NCBI GenBank assembly: GCA_022606425.2
Contig: JAHDVF020000982.1
Coordinates: forward strand, 682,001-746,000
Length of the DNA stretch: 64,000 nucleotides
Origin: Lepidostoma basale
Taxonomy: Eukaryota; Arthropoda; Insecta; Trichoptera; Lepidostomatidae
Direction of reading: 5' to 3'
In this document: positions 1 through 10,278 of the stretch, piece after piece
How the letters are laid out: the number at the start of each line of letters is the position of its first letter
Position numbering within the stretch: position 1 is the first letter of the stretch
Notes under the pieces: model-generated
Database searches by the model: none
Told to the model about the DNA's origin: nothing
What the model saw: the letters and a program-made list of their open reading frames with translations, nothing else
Made by a program: the position numbers and the translations under genes

Positions 1-576
1 GCTTTACAGCACGTATGGCAAAAAGCCGCCCGCTTTACCGGCATGAATGGCAAAAAACTTTTGAAAATTGAAAAAAAAGTTAGTTGGTTAGTTAGTTATT
101 ACAATATCTTCAACTTCGGATCAGTGTTTCCTATTCTGTCACAAAGAGTTTTGCCAGCAATGTTTCTTAGTATCTTTATTGCATGGTCCTTTACCCATTG
201 CATATGGAATAGATATTAAATTTCAAAAGCGTATTGAAATGCAAAAGTACCGCAGGCGGGCCTGGTATATTCCCTCAACTTCTTACGTCTCTCTCCGCTT
301 GATTCTCTAATGAATAATGCGATTACAGAGCGACTCCGACGTTTATCTGTAGTGATGTATTAAAAGGATTGCATTTAATGGCAAACGTATCGGCGGGGGA
401 AGAATCCAAACGCCCCCTAGCCCATTACAATATTTATCTGTTTCGCATTAAGAAACATGCATCAGGCCCACAATGACTAACGGAATCGAAGCAAGAGCAG
501 ACACTTTCAGAATGAAACATATCCTTAGAAGAGCAAAAATGAAAACATCGCAACCTATCGTGGGTACATAGGATAC
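1..576. other. Unassigned AT-rich flank
   Basis: I see no supported exon or RNA gene here. Short stretches around 125-175 and 480-530 resemble the antisense and sense of RTE-type LINE 3' ends (phrases that would read as KTL..AGK and LRRAK), so it is probably worn LINE sequence. Too degraded to place. Confidence 0.3.
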
Positions 577-1045
577 CTAACTAACTAACTAACCATCACG
601 CCGTCTCCCCGAAGGGGTAGGCAGAAATAATGGATTGCCACACCTTTATTTCCTGATATATTTCTCTAGATTCCTCAACATTCATACATCGTGTCATGCA
701 CGCACGTCGATTTCTCTGACTCCTCACATGGCTGACATTCAATATTTGATTTATTTGATCGAGCCACGTTTTCCTCTGTCTTCCTCTATTTCTAGTTCCA
801 TTTACATCGTTTACATATAATTTTTTTACCATTCTTTCTTAAATTCATTCTTTCCATATGTCCAAACCATCTAAATAATCCTTTCATTATTTTGTTCATA
901 ACACCATCATTAGCACCGCATTCACTTCTTATATTTTCATTCGACACTCTATCATACACAGAGTATCCACATATTCGTTTAAGAGATCTATATTTATACT
1001 GCATTTATTCTACTTTCATCCTTCTATTGCCAGTTCCATGCCAAT
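577..1045 (-). mobile_element. LINE family A 3' end, 5'-truncated
   Basis: Read on the minus strand, this encodes the C-terminal region after the reverse transcriptase domain of a non-LTR retrotransposon (LRRMC, RWFGHMERMN, GRPRKTWHDQINQIL, RACMTRCMNVEE, then SAYPFGETA). It ends in a (GTTA)n tail, seen as CTAACTAACTAACTAACC at the left edge. Several stops and frame changes mean it is dead. At least fifteen relatives occur in the window; the best is 61228-62060. Confidence 0.85.
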
Positions 1046-1530
1046 AGAAGCTTATTGCCATTCTGGACTTATATAGGAGTACCGCCACTAGTTGTGAGAT
1101 GGAGTAGGCAGAGAAGACGATTCTGGAGAGACCTCGTTAAGAGGATGGACCCAACGAGGACTTCCAATGTAAATCGAAGCAAGGGCAGACACAGAAAGGA
1201 CCAAACAAGTTTTGAGGACTTTGGAAATGAAGACACTGAGAACGATAGCAGGCAAGACATTGGGGGATCGCGAGAGGAACACCAGAATAATAGAGATATG
1301 TGAGGTTGAGGATATTATAAGATGGAGCAGACAGCGAAAAAGGGACTGGTACGGTCATGTCCAAAGAATGGACACCACCAGACTCCCCTATATTGCATTG
1401 CATAATCGGCCTCATGGGACTCGTCCTCGTGGAAGACTTCCTAAAAGATGGAAGGACTGCTGGGAGTCTACCTTACAGGAGGAGCAACATTCTGGAGAAC
1501 AGACCACATAGGTCGAATAAGGAAGAAGAA
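1046..1530 (+). mobile_element. RTE-like LINE 3' end (family B)
   Basis: Plus-strand frames give the usual post-RT C-terminus of RTE-like elements: KTLRTIAGKTL, a helical region, WYGHVQRMD, then RPRGRLPKRWKDCW, and the sequence ends in GAA repeats near 1520. A second copy of the same subfamily lies at 24305-25125. The frame is broken and only the 3' end is present. Confidence 0.75.
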
Positions 1531-1586
1531 GGATCTTATGATACATGGGTAAGAACAGTCAAACAGTCACTGTGGCGGGTACTTAC

Positions 1587-1792
1587 CCAGCAGCAAATCC
1601 GGGGTATAATCTGGAGCCAGGTCCAGCGAGGAGCAGTTCCATCGTCGTGGCGCGCATAGCTGGCGGCAGGTGTCGCGCGCTGAGCGCGCTGCGGAGACCA
1701 GCGGGCCGAGGGCCGCGCAAGGAGTCACGCCGAGCGCGCGTGCCACCTGACACCGCCCAGGTCCGCCCCATGACTCGTCTGCGCCCAACGCC
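1587..1792 (-). CDS. Wnt11: Wnt ligand internal exon, Wnt11-like
   Basis: A GC-rich minus-strand exon with a good acceptor (CCTAG at its upstream edge) and donor GTAAGT at 1581-1586. It stays open across its length in phase 1 to phase 1. The translation carries the N-terminal Wnt signature: spaced cysteines, an AARSARDTC stretch, then RRWNCSSLDLAPDYTPDLL. The RWNC motif is diagnostic of Wnt proteins. The following S-[IL]-[DE]-LAP and the split glycine at the exon end match what is known of Wnt11 rather than Wnt1, 5 or 6. Wnt11 is a secreted palmitoylated ligand acting mainly in non-canonical signalling. The upstream signal-peptide exon was not found in this window, and downstream exons must lie left of base 1. 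The minus-strand AARSARDTC segment aligns with the ARxAxxxC helix of the family. I am confident of Wnt, less so of the subfamily. Confidence 0.75.
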
Positions 1793-1870
1793 CTAGGCGG
1801 AAAACATCAAATAACATTAAAAAGTGGCCCAAAAAAACTTTTGAATTTTTAATAACTTTGAATAACAATA

Positions 1871-2378
1871 TTTTGTGAATGTATACTTATACTTGTATAC
1901 GAATACTGGATTTCACCCACCGTGGGTTATCAATTCATGATTTAATTGTATCTCAATAGAGACGAAGATAGACATATAGATAGGAGTGTGACATCTCCAG
2001 GCGGCTTCTAACAATGCGCTAATGGCGGGGTAGCCATTCACATTGAGTTGAAAAGATGTCCTGCTTAATGCTTAATAAACATAAATCTCCATAGATGGCG
2101 TTAGTATGTAGATTGCATATAGAGTAATCTTAAAAAGATTAACATATGTAATCAAAAATCTTCATAGATGGCACATTGAAACTGACATGGGACTTTAACA
2201 TATATACAACTTCCAAAAATTTGTCAGACATGGTCATAAGAAAGGTGGAATGGGGAATGTTGTAATTACATAAAGCGTGCGCTTAACCCAACCAATGACA
2301 GGTCATAAGTCCTGTAAACACCTTGATCAACCATATTCAGTTTCCAATTTGCATCTTCGGCTCTATTGAGATACAATT
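1871..2378. mobile_element. X/Y foldback MITE, copy 1
   Basis: Inverted ends: TTGTATCTCAATAGAGACGA at 1946 on the left and its complement (with one change) ending at 2378. Outside the left end is module X (GTATACTTATACTTGTATAC, then ACCCACCGTGGGT). The right half has module Y, with a GCGTGCGC palindrome and a CAGGTCATAAGTCCTG hairpin. There is no coding capacity. Relatives: 20450-20885, 22768-23150, 27498-28012 and 48431-48865. Confidence 0.7.
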
Positions 2379-2479
2379 AACTTTGAATAACGTTTGAATT
2401 TTTAATAACTACAATATATTATTTCAGAATATATTCCGTTTTGTAAAATCAATTACTCCAAGGGCACAAAGGGTTATAC

Positions 2480-2700
2480 GATGAACGTGTGATGACAGGA
2501 TGTGTGATGTGTGATGACAGAACATGGGATGATTGACAGGAGGGAACAGAGAGATGGGCACCCAGAGTTGAATGTGGAAACCGTTGGAAAGAAAAGATTA
2601 GCTGACGACATAATTCCAGTCAGGGGAAGAAAATGGATGAGGGTTGCACAGGATAGAAGAAAATCCAACGATGAGGAGATGGCTAATTAAAAGAAACATA
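2480..2700 (+). mobile_element. Degenerate RTE-like LINE 3' end
   Basis: In one plus frame it reads KRLADDI then GRKWMRVAQDRRK, the familiar end of RTE-type C-termini (W..VAQDR). It is short and decayed, and I could not find its boundaries. Confidence 0.45.
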
Positions 2701-3274
2701 CTTCGAATCGAAGGAGGAAGGAAAGAATCGAATTGATGAAGGAATAATTAGTCTAGGAAGATCAAGGTAAAAATCTTGGCACGACCAAAAACTAGATGAA
2801 TAAATAGGATCCTAGAATGGTTATCTTTCTGTCTATTCCTTCGAGTCAATGTGGTGGTTAGTAAGTTAATTAGTTCGATTAAGAATATGGAACTTTTTTA
2901 TTTTTAGTGTCGATTCTACACAGTAAAATAAAAAATATATATTTTCTTACACCTTAATTGTTTCGTTTTGGTAGCCTTAAAAATAATTTTATCTGTACCC
3001 TACACACTAACTTTTGACAATACAAGTGTTTCTCGTTTTACGTGGGAGAGACGATCTAGCGATGTAAATTGAAGCAAAAGTATAATATGGTGCACGAGAA
3101 TCCAAGGATGCCGGGCGGTTGGACCAGAGACTGGAATTCCGATCTGGGGGAGGAAACAAGAGTATATTTATTAGCGTCCAAGAAAACGGGGATAAGCCTC
3201 GATTCGCGAGATATAAAACATTTAAAAAAATATATATATATTCGCTATCAGTTTTAAGTATTGATTTTCATTGA
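2700..3274. other. Unassigned AT-rich stretch
   Basis: No exon or repeat structure is recognised. A short TA run near 3225-3240 precedes the minisatellite. Confidence 0.3.
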
Positions 3275-4080
3275 ATATCATACATTTTAATTTCATTGTT
3301 TTTTCTATCATACATCGTATTCTTAATTATGTTTTACATTGTGTTTTTCATCGTGTTTTTCATTGTGTTTTACCTCGTGTTTTTAAGATGTTTTTCATCG
3401 TATTTTCATTGTGTGTGTTCATCATGTTTTTCATTGTATATTTCATCGTGTTTTCATTGGGTTTTTCATTAAGTTTTTCATTGTATTTTTCATCGTTTTT
3501 TCCATCGTGTTTTCATCATGTGTTTCCAACATGTTTTCAATGTGTTTTATCGTGTTTAAATGTGTTTTTCATCGTGTTTTTCATTGTATATTTGAAGACT
3601 ACAGGGGAAAAACAAGGAATGTCAGTAGAAGGTTAATTTGAAAAAAATGGAGAATAAAGCTAATCAAAGTCTATACATTTCTTAGCAATTAGCAATCGAT
3701 TATCTGGCCATAGTCGATGACACACATGATTTTTGAATATGAAAATTTTACTGTGGATAGATACGTACTCGTACAAATGCCGCTAGATGGCATTATTACA
3801 TTTATTTTGAATTTTAACTGACATTCCTTGTTTTTCCCCTGTAGTCTTCATTTCATCTTATTTTCCATCCGGTTTTCATTGTATTTTTCAATGTATATTC
3901 ATTTTTTCATCGTGTTTTCATTGTGCTTTTAATCATGTTTTTCATTGTGTTTTTCATTGTGTTTTTCCAACGTGTTTTCATTGTGTTTTTTCATCATGTT
4001 TTTCATTGTGTTATTCATCTTGTTTTCATTTTATTTTCATCATGTTTTTCATTGAGTTTTTAATCTGTTTTTGAGAAAGT
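3275..4080. repeat. TTTTTCATCGTG / TTTTCATTGTG minisatellite
   Basis: Imperfect tandem array of TTTTTCATyGTG-type units (about 11-13 bases) at 3275-3590 and again at 3854-4080. MITE E copy 1 sits inside it and splits one array in two. The open frames rich in F, V, H and C are artefacts of the repeat. Confidence 0.85.
3594..3849. mobile_element. MITE E, copy 1
   Basis: A 256-bp element with perfect inverted ends of about 33 bp beginning GAAGACTACAGGGGAAAAAC and an ATTT duplication on both sides (3590-3593 and 3850-3853). No coding capacity. It inserted into the surrounding minisatellite. Copy 2 is at 4815-5062 and also carries an ATTT duplication. Confidence 0.9.
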
Positions 4081-4468
4081 CGTGCATTTCATATTTTCGA
4101 TTAAAATTGTTGTTATATTTTTTTACTCGAGCATAAGTTGTAGGTTTTTATTATTCTTAGTTCATCTCATCTCATCATTCTTGTTTTAATAATACTCCTG
4201 ACTAGATCCCATTTTAATAAAAAAAGATGTAGTTGTTTTAGTGTCTGATCCTATTCACCTCTCCACCATCGATAAATACGTCGGGAGACGAAGAGAAATC
4301 ATATCCCATGACATCTCCTCATCCCACAAGGAGGACCGCCGTATTGTCTGTCGTCATAATTCAATTGGCAGTATTACACTGACATTAAATGCAGAATAGG
4401 GCAGCACGTGCAGCATTCAATAATAAAATGAAAGTCTTTTGCGACGATAATCATAATTTGAAGCTCCG

Positions 4469-5229
4469 CACACTGGATCAATTCGGCAAAAACATGGACT
4501 TAGGGGTCGAACTCCGAATCTTGCCCTGATTTTTTAAATTAGGTCCTTTGTGTGATTCCAAATCCAATTTCCAAGAAAAAAATGTTGGATCAGGTGGATA
4601 CGTCAAAATCAAACTTAGTAAGGATTATAGAGGACATAATCTTCATCATTACTTGTTCCGACATCTACTTCATATCTCTGTCCGTTTAAAAGCAGTAGAC
4701 ATTATAAACCTTAATTAATTGTTACGAGTATAAAGTGGTTTCGGATTTTTTTGTTAGATGCATAAATATGCTAAAATCACTCCATTCTTTTGTAAAGGAA
4801 CGCGATGATCATTTGAAGACTACAGGGGAAAAACAAGGAATGTCAGTAGAAGGTTAATTTGAATAAATTGAGAATAAAGCTAATCATAGTCTATATATTT
4901 CTTAGCAATTAGCAATCGATTATCTGGCCATAGTCGATGACACACATGATTTTTGAATATGAAAATTTTACTGTGGATAGATACGTACAAATGCCGCTAG
5001 ATGGCATTATTACATTTATTTTGAATTTTAACTGACATTCCTTGTTTTTCCCTGTAGTCTTCATTTATGCATCTAACAATTTTTTTTCTTCGAAATTAGC
5101 AGTTATATCAAAAAAAGTTAAAATGTAAAAGTGGTTTGGAATCACACAAAGGACCTAATTTAAAAAAATCAGGACAAAATTCGGAGTTTGACCCCTAAGT
5201 CCATGTTTTTGCCAAATGGATCCAGTGTG
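4469..5229. mobile_element. Transib-like non-autonomous DNA transposon
   Basis: A 761-bp element with inverted ends of roughly 100 bp and a perfect 5-bp target duplication, CTCCG (4464-4468 and 5230-5234). Both ends begin CACACTGGATC and have CAAAAACATGG about eleven bases further in. A CAC start, a CACAcTG heptamer and a 5-bp GC-rich duplication are the known signature of Transib, the relative of RAG1. No transposase is encoded. MITE E copy 2 is nested inside. Assignment rests on the ends only. Confidence 0.65.
4815..5062. mobile_element. MITE E, copy 2
   Basis: A 248-bp copy of the element at 3594-3849, with the same inverted ends and ATTT duplications at 4811-4814 and 5063-5066. It differs by a small deletion in the GATACGTAC region. 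It is inserted inside the Transib-like element. Confidence 0.9.
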
Positions 5230-5282
5230 CTCCGTCAAAGAATGGTAAAATGTTATGTTTGGTCGGTGTTCTTGTACAGAGT

Positions 5283-5410
5283 TGTTCATTAATTCCATAT
5301 TTTCAAACCATCTTAATGATCCTTTCATTATTTTGTGTATAACAATTTCATTCGCACTGCATTCACTTCTTATATATGCATTTGAAATTCTATCATATAC
5401 AGATATAATA
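5283..5410 (-). mobile_element. LINE family A fragment
   Basis: Minus-strand match to the segment encoding YDRVPNENIRSECGAN and MKGSLRWF of family A. No tail, frame broken. Confidence 0.7.
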
Positions 5411-5548
5411 GTCCATTGTTTTGACCGAAACACTATGATACTTCAATATTATTACTGTTAAATTTTATAACACTGTTATAATATCACAATTTATTTTTAT
5501 TCACTGAGAGTGTCGCATTTCCACAGAAGAAAAAACGGTAGTACAGAA

Positions 5549-6290
5549 TGGAGTTCTAGTGCCAACCCTCGAGTATGGAAGTGAAGCTTGGAGCTGACAA
5601 AAGAAGGATGAAAGCAGGATAAACGCCGTAGAAATGAGATCACTAAGAAGAATTTTTGCACCATTTATCCGGAGGGGTAGGCAGAGAGGATAGATCGCCA
5701 CAATGCTCTGTCCTGGCATACCTCTCGGGCTTCCTCTACATTCATACATCGTACCATGCACGCACGTCGATTATTCCGACTTAGAATGTGGCCGCCGTTT
5801 AGTAATTGATTAATTTGGTCATGCCATGTTTTCCTCGGTCGTCCTCGGCTTCTTTTTCCACTCACGCTGCTTGTGTACAACTTTTTAACCATTCTACTCT
5901 CATCCATTCGTTCCATATGTCCAAACCATCTCAGGGATCCTTTTTTTAATTTTATCCATGATGCAGTCATCTGCCTTACATTTCTTTCTTATTTCATCGT
6001 TCGGCATTCTATCATACAACGTTTTCCCGCAGATTCTTCTTAGTGATCTCATTTCTACGGCGTTTATCCTGCTTTCATCCTTCTATTGCCAGCTCCAAGC
6101 TTCACTTCCATACATGAGGCTTGACACTAGAACTCCATTGTATACTGCCATCTTTGCTTCTGTGGATATATTTCTATTTGCAGTAATGACTTTGAGTGCG
6201 CCATTTATTTTATTCCCAGCACCAACCCTTCTTTCGATGTCTTTCTCCATTTTTCCGTCTCTTGTAAACTTGAGTCATTTTTCAAAGCAG
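5549..6290 (-). mobile_element. LINE family A copy with inverted 3' duplication
   Basis: Minus-strand family A copy at 5663-6290, reading VGAGNK, LMYGSEAWSWQ, MRSLRR, RWFGHMERMDESRM and GRPRKTWHDQ. Immediately beyond its 3' end, at 5549-5656, is a plus-strand copy of its own GSEAW..MRSLRR segment (matching 6030-6145 inverted). The (GTTA)n tail is missing at the junction. The same architecture recurs at 15.5 kb. Confidence 0.75.
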
Positions 6291-6299
6291 GATTACCGA

Positions 6300-6904
6300 A
6301 AGCAAGCGCGTCGAAATCAAACAGTAACGTCACTTCACGACGAGTGTCCGAAGACAATAAATAGAAATTTATTTGTGTTTTGTATTGTTTCTTTATATCT
6401 AAATACAGCGCACATATTTGCAATTTTTTTTTAAATTTATTTTAAACCTATTTTTATATAACGGACTTTCAGCTTAAACGGACACCCCTCCCCTCACCCT
6501 AGTCCGTTATATCGAGGTTTTACTGTATAAGAATTATGAAAAAAAATCTTTGTTTTCAAATAGCCATTATCAACTTTTTCTTAACAATAATTACGGATTT
6601 TGTTTGAAAGAAGAAATTAAAATGCAATTTTCTTTTGAAATGAGAGTAGCATTATGTACGAGTATATATATTTTGAAGTATCATTGTCTCTGTGAATTGT
6701 TGGTATATTTCTTTTTATGAATCTGCTTTCGCAATTCATTTACAATATGCCTTTTTCTTCTTCTCGGCTGCAGTTCACCCCCTTTAACGGCGTGTCAGGG
6801 GTTGGTATTTCAACCCTTATAAACTAAGTAAATTATTTTAGTGTGTATATGATTGTAACAATAATTTATGTTTTTTTATACTCTTAAACGTGTTAGGTGT
6901 GTCC
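6300..6904. other. Unassigned AT-rich stretch
   Basis: No exon is supported. Low-complexity AT sequence with a short GC-containing patch near 6770-6820 (TTCACCCCCTTTAACGGCG) of unknown origin. Confidence 0.3.
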
Positions 6905-7790
6905 TGTTAGAAATGTGAAATTGACATTTTCAAAACAAGACGCTGGTGCTAAGATTAATTGTTTGTCAGTCAGCTGTTTGTTATATGCAGACGATGCCGT
7001 GTTAATCGCTGTCGATGTATGAGGCATGCATAAAGAGTGACCTGGTGATGAATGTGTCTAAATCTAAAGTGATGGTTTTCGAGAAAGAAGAATGTATGAC
7101 GATTTGTGATATAAGTGCGATGGGCGAGAAATTGGAGCAAGTTACCGAATTTACGAATCTGGGAAGCATGTTTACAAGATACGGAAAAATGGAGAAAGAC
7201 ATCGAAAGAAGGGTTGGTGCTGGGAATAAAATAAATGGCGCACTCAAAGTCAGTTACTGCAAATAGAAATATATCCACGGAAGCAAAGTTCAATTGAGTC
7301 CTAGTGCCAACCCTCATGTATGGAAGTGAAGCTTGGAGCTGGCAAAAGAAGGAAGAAAGCATGATAAACGCCGTAGAAATGAGATCACTCAGAAGAATGT
7401 GCGGGAAAACGTCGTATGATAGAATACCGAACGATGAAATAAGTAAGAAATGTAAGGCAAATGACTGCATCATAAAATTAAAAAAAGATCCCTGAGATGG
7501 TTTGGACATATGGAACGAATGGATGAGAGTAGAATGGTTAAAAAGTTGTACACAAGCAGCGTGAGTGGGAAAAGAAGCCGAGGACGACCGAGGAAAACAT
7601 GGCATGACCAAATTAATAAATTACTAAAAGGCGGTCACATTCGAAGTCGGAATAATCGACGTGCGTGCATGGAACGATGTATGAATGTAGAGGAATCCAG
7701 AGAGGTGTGTCAGGACAGAGCATTGTGGCGATCCATCCTGTCTGCCTACCCCTCCGGTGAAACGGCGTGATGGTTAGTTAGTGGTACAAT
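6905..7790 (+). mobile_element. LINE family A, RT palm to 3' tail
   Basis: Begins inside the reverse transcriptase palm (SVSCLLYADDAVLIA, with the catalytic YADD near 6985-6996) and continues through NVSKSKVMVFEKE, YLGSMFTRYGK, LMYGSEAWSWQKK, RWFGHMERMDESRM and RKTWHDQINKLL to SAYPSGETA and a GTTAGTTAGT tail. A stop just after YADD and frame changes near 7265-7300 and 7495 disable it. One of the longest family A copies here. Confidence 0.88.
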
Positions 7791-7794
7791 ATTA

Positions 7795-8289
7795 AAAATA
7801 TCAAAGATAGAGGGAGTCAAAAACAAGAAAGTATTGCAGCGAATGAAGAAAGAAAAATAAATTGTCAAGACCATAAAGCGCTGGAAACTGACTTACTTCG
7901 GGCACATTATGAGAAACGAAAAATACAATGTGCTGCAATCTATGGTAAACTTTTGGTTGAATTTGTCTATTAATTAGACAATATTTTTGTGATTTCTATG
8001 CAAAGGTTTGCGACCCCTGCACTACCCACCCCCGCATCAGATATCGTTCAATCATCATCAAAATATCATCCCCTTCATCTCTCACCCCCATTCCTCACCC
8101 CCTTAAGGGGTGTAAGGATTTCCCAGACACCATATTTGGGTGGTCAAAATTCATTTTTGATTTTTCAGTTTTCACGTTTTTTTAAATTTAATATTTTACT
8201 GAATGTTCTCAATTTAAAGCATCTAAATCACACGCGGATAGTGTTTATAAATAGGTTCGCTCAATATTCAAAATCTATTGGCCCCAAAC
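7795..8289. other. Unassigned stretch between LINE copies
   Basis: 7800-7960 weakly resembles another RTE 3' end (KTIKRWKLTYFGHIMRNEKYNVL on the plus strand). 8000-8120 is C-rich with short CACCCCC runs. No gene is seen. Confidence 0.35.
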
Positions 8290-8615
8290 AGTGTCAAATG
8301 TCGTTCTCTGGACCATGGCAGGCGAAAAGCCAATTAGAGAACAAGTCGCTAGACGCAAATGGCAGTGGATCGGTCACACTCTGAGACGGAACCCAGCCTG
8401 CATCGCTCAGAGTGCACTAGAACGGTCCCCTATGGGGGAAAGAGAAAGCGAGGCAGACTGGAGAAGAACCCTGCAGGACGAGGTTAAGGCAGCAGGCCTC
8501 ACTTGGGATGATGTTAAGCATCAGGCATGCGATAGAGTCGGGTGGAGAAGATTCCTTGAGGCCCTATGCACCACGGAGGTGTGACAGGACAAAAAGAAGA
8601 AGAAGAAGAACGTTT
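8290..8615 (+). mobile_element. RTE-like LINE 3' end with (GAA)n tail
   Basis: An open frame reads RRKWQWIGHTLRRNP, ESEADWRRTLQDEVKAAG, QACDRVGWRRFLEALC, stop, then CAGGACAAAAAGAAGAAGAA. This is the standard end of an RTE-type element. The tail sequence recurs at 18998-19071 and, inverted, at 49378-49545. Confidence 0.85.
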
Positions 8616-8619
8616 TTAA

Positions 8620-9227
8620 GAATATGTATTATTATTATGAATTTTGAAGTTTATGTATTATAAATTTTGAAGTTATTGTATCATGAATTTTGAGGTTACA
8701 TCGAAAGATTATTTTGAACAGTTTGCATACAACAATATGAAATATTTTGAATTCGGGAATTTGAAAACAAGAATATACAATTTTACAAGAAAAAATATTA
8801 CATTTACCGCTCACAGATGTCGTTATATTGATTGTAAATGTTACGAACGTGTTTCAAACGTAGTTCCATTCTAGGATGCGTTCAAACAATCTGTTTCAAA
8901 ATTCGAACAAAAACTTTTACCGCGAAATTTCCAGTTAGTTCCGCGACTGGGGGACCTCTCGCAAGTTACGCATCTGGTACCGAGGTACCCCAAGGGGTGG
9001 CCTGCGTCCCTTCCTGATATTATTGTTATTATTCTGCAATTATAACCCAATTACACGCTGGATTTATCCCCCTCGACCCCCGCAATAGAAAGACATCCCT
9101 TAGTGTAAAATTCGGGATTGCCTTGATCAGAATTTAAGAACCGACAAGAACATTAAAGTCATTGCATTAGCATTCGCCTGGAAAGTTAAAGGTCACGTCT
9201 TCTGTGTAAATATATGATTATCAAATC
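8620..9227. other. Unassigned stretch
   Basis: AT-rich, with a GC patch at 8935-9010 (GGGGGACCTCTCGCAAGTTA) of unknown origin that does not form an exon in any frame I could support. Confidence 0.3.
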
Positions 9228-10040
9228 AAATTAGTTTATTTTCTCGAAAGATATTACAAACATTTTCCATTTACATCATTAACATTATATGTTAATGATG
9301 TAAATGGAACCAGAAATAGAGGAAGACCGAGGAAAACGTGGCACGATCAAATAAATCAAATATTGAATGTCGGCCATGTGAGGAGTCAGATAAATCGACG
9401 CGCGTGCATGACACGATGTATGAATGTTGAGGAAGCGAGAGAAATATGTCAGGAAAGAAAAGTGTGGCAGTCCATTCTTTCTGCCGTGAGACGGCGTGAT
9501 GGTTAGTTAGTTTGTTAGTTATGTTACAAACATGTTTATAGTTTAAGGCATCTATTGAGAACAGGTAAAATATAATAAATACATAATACCAGGAACGCAT
9601 GAAATATGGTTCGACAGAATACAAGATACTCTCCAAAGTCAAGAGTATTTGTCTTCTGAACGTATTTTCACGAATATGAAAGACATCGATCTCCGAAGCG
9701 ATCATGTTCAGCAGTTTGATTGCTCTCCCCACAGGCATCACCAGAGACAGGTAGGTTCTGCATGCTGGGAGATAAAACAGTCTGTGCTGACGCTGTCGAA
9801 GATAACCATCCGGAACATAAAGATGGATAGCCTCCAAGATGACGGAATTCTCAAAGAATCCCCTGATAAGTCTGAAGAAATGGATAAGTGGGCACCCATC
9901 CCTTATTATTTGTAAGCTATTGGTCCCCAGCATGCCCAAGAGGAATGCAGTGGGATAAAGCCACGGATAGCTACCAAACTCCCTCATGTAGAGATATCTC
10001 AGAAATCTTTTCTGAACCCTCTCTAACTTGAGCGATGATA
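9228..10040 (-). mobile_element. CR1/jockey-like LINE 3' end (family C)
   Basis: Minus-strand C-terminus: LERVQKRF-like start, YLYMREFGSYPWLYPTAF, LLGMLGTNSLQ, FFRLIRGFFENSVILEAI, LRQRQHRLFYLPACRT, VGRAIKLLNMIASEIDVFH, then the 3' end AAATAAACTGATTTGA. It is split at 9264-9533 by a family A LINE. Related copies are numerous (14713, 21752, 26530, 29700, 57310). Confidence 0.85.
9264..9533 (+). mobile_element. LINE family A tail inserted in family C
   Basis: Encodes NRGRPRKTWHDQINQIL to the 3' end and a GTTAGTTAGTTTGTTAG tail, flanked by a TTACAAACAT duplication (9254-9263 and 9534-9543). Its 5' junction is a snap-back: 9265-9285 is the perfect complement of 9289-9309 with a three-base loop. 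Confidence 0.88.
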
Positions 10041-10139
10041 GTATCTCTAAGATCTCCTAAATATAATTCACACAGCAGAAGAGGAACTGGGTTTGAAAAT
10101 CAATGTTGCAAAAACGAAATGAATTTGGGCGACTTGATA

Positions 10140-10278
10140 ATGTTTATTATTATTTTGTTGAATCGCTCTTTACATCATTACAGCGCGAGCCAAATCGATG
10201 TAAAGAACCTGCTGAAACCTGACATTGATTCTCGTGGCATGTGATAGACACGTGAATTATACACCAGACCCAAAGACA
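10140..10278 (-). mobile_element. SINE S fragment (3' body)
   Basis: Matches the body of the tRNA-headed SINE at 23728-23933 (CTTTGGTCTGGTGTA..., CACATGTCA) and the 3' part at 59590-59803. The tRNA head is absent. The 3' part contains a CTTTACATC/GATGTAAAG stem. Confidence 0.65.

Larger units (their letters stand above)
4405..5275 (+). mobile_element. RTE-like LINE fragment split by a DNA element
   Basis: The left part (4405-4468, CTTTTGCGACGATAATC...) and right part (5230-5275, AAAGAATGG.AAAATGTTAT) join to match the RTE copy at 43719-43790. The intervening bases 4469-5229 are a separate insertion flanked by CTCCG. Confidence 0.7.

Noticed and set aside
3271..3641. Two overlapping open frames rich in F, H, V and C
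   Set aside because: They are reading frames across the TTTTTCATCGTG minisatellite; composition is set by the repeat and there is no domain or splice context.
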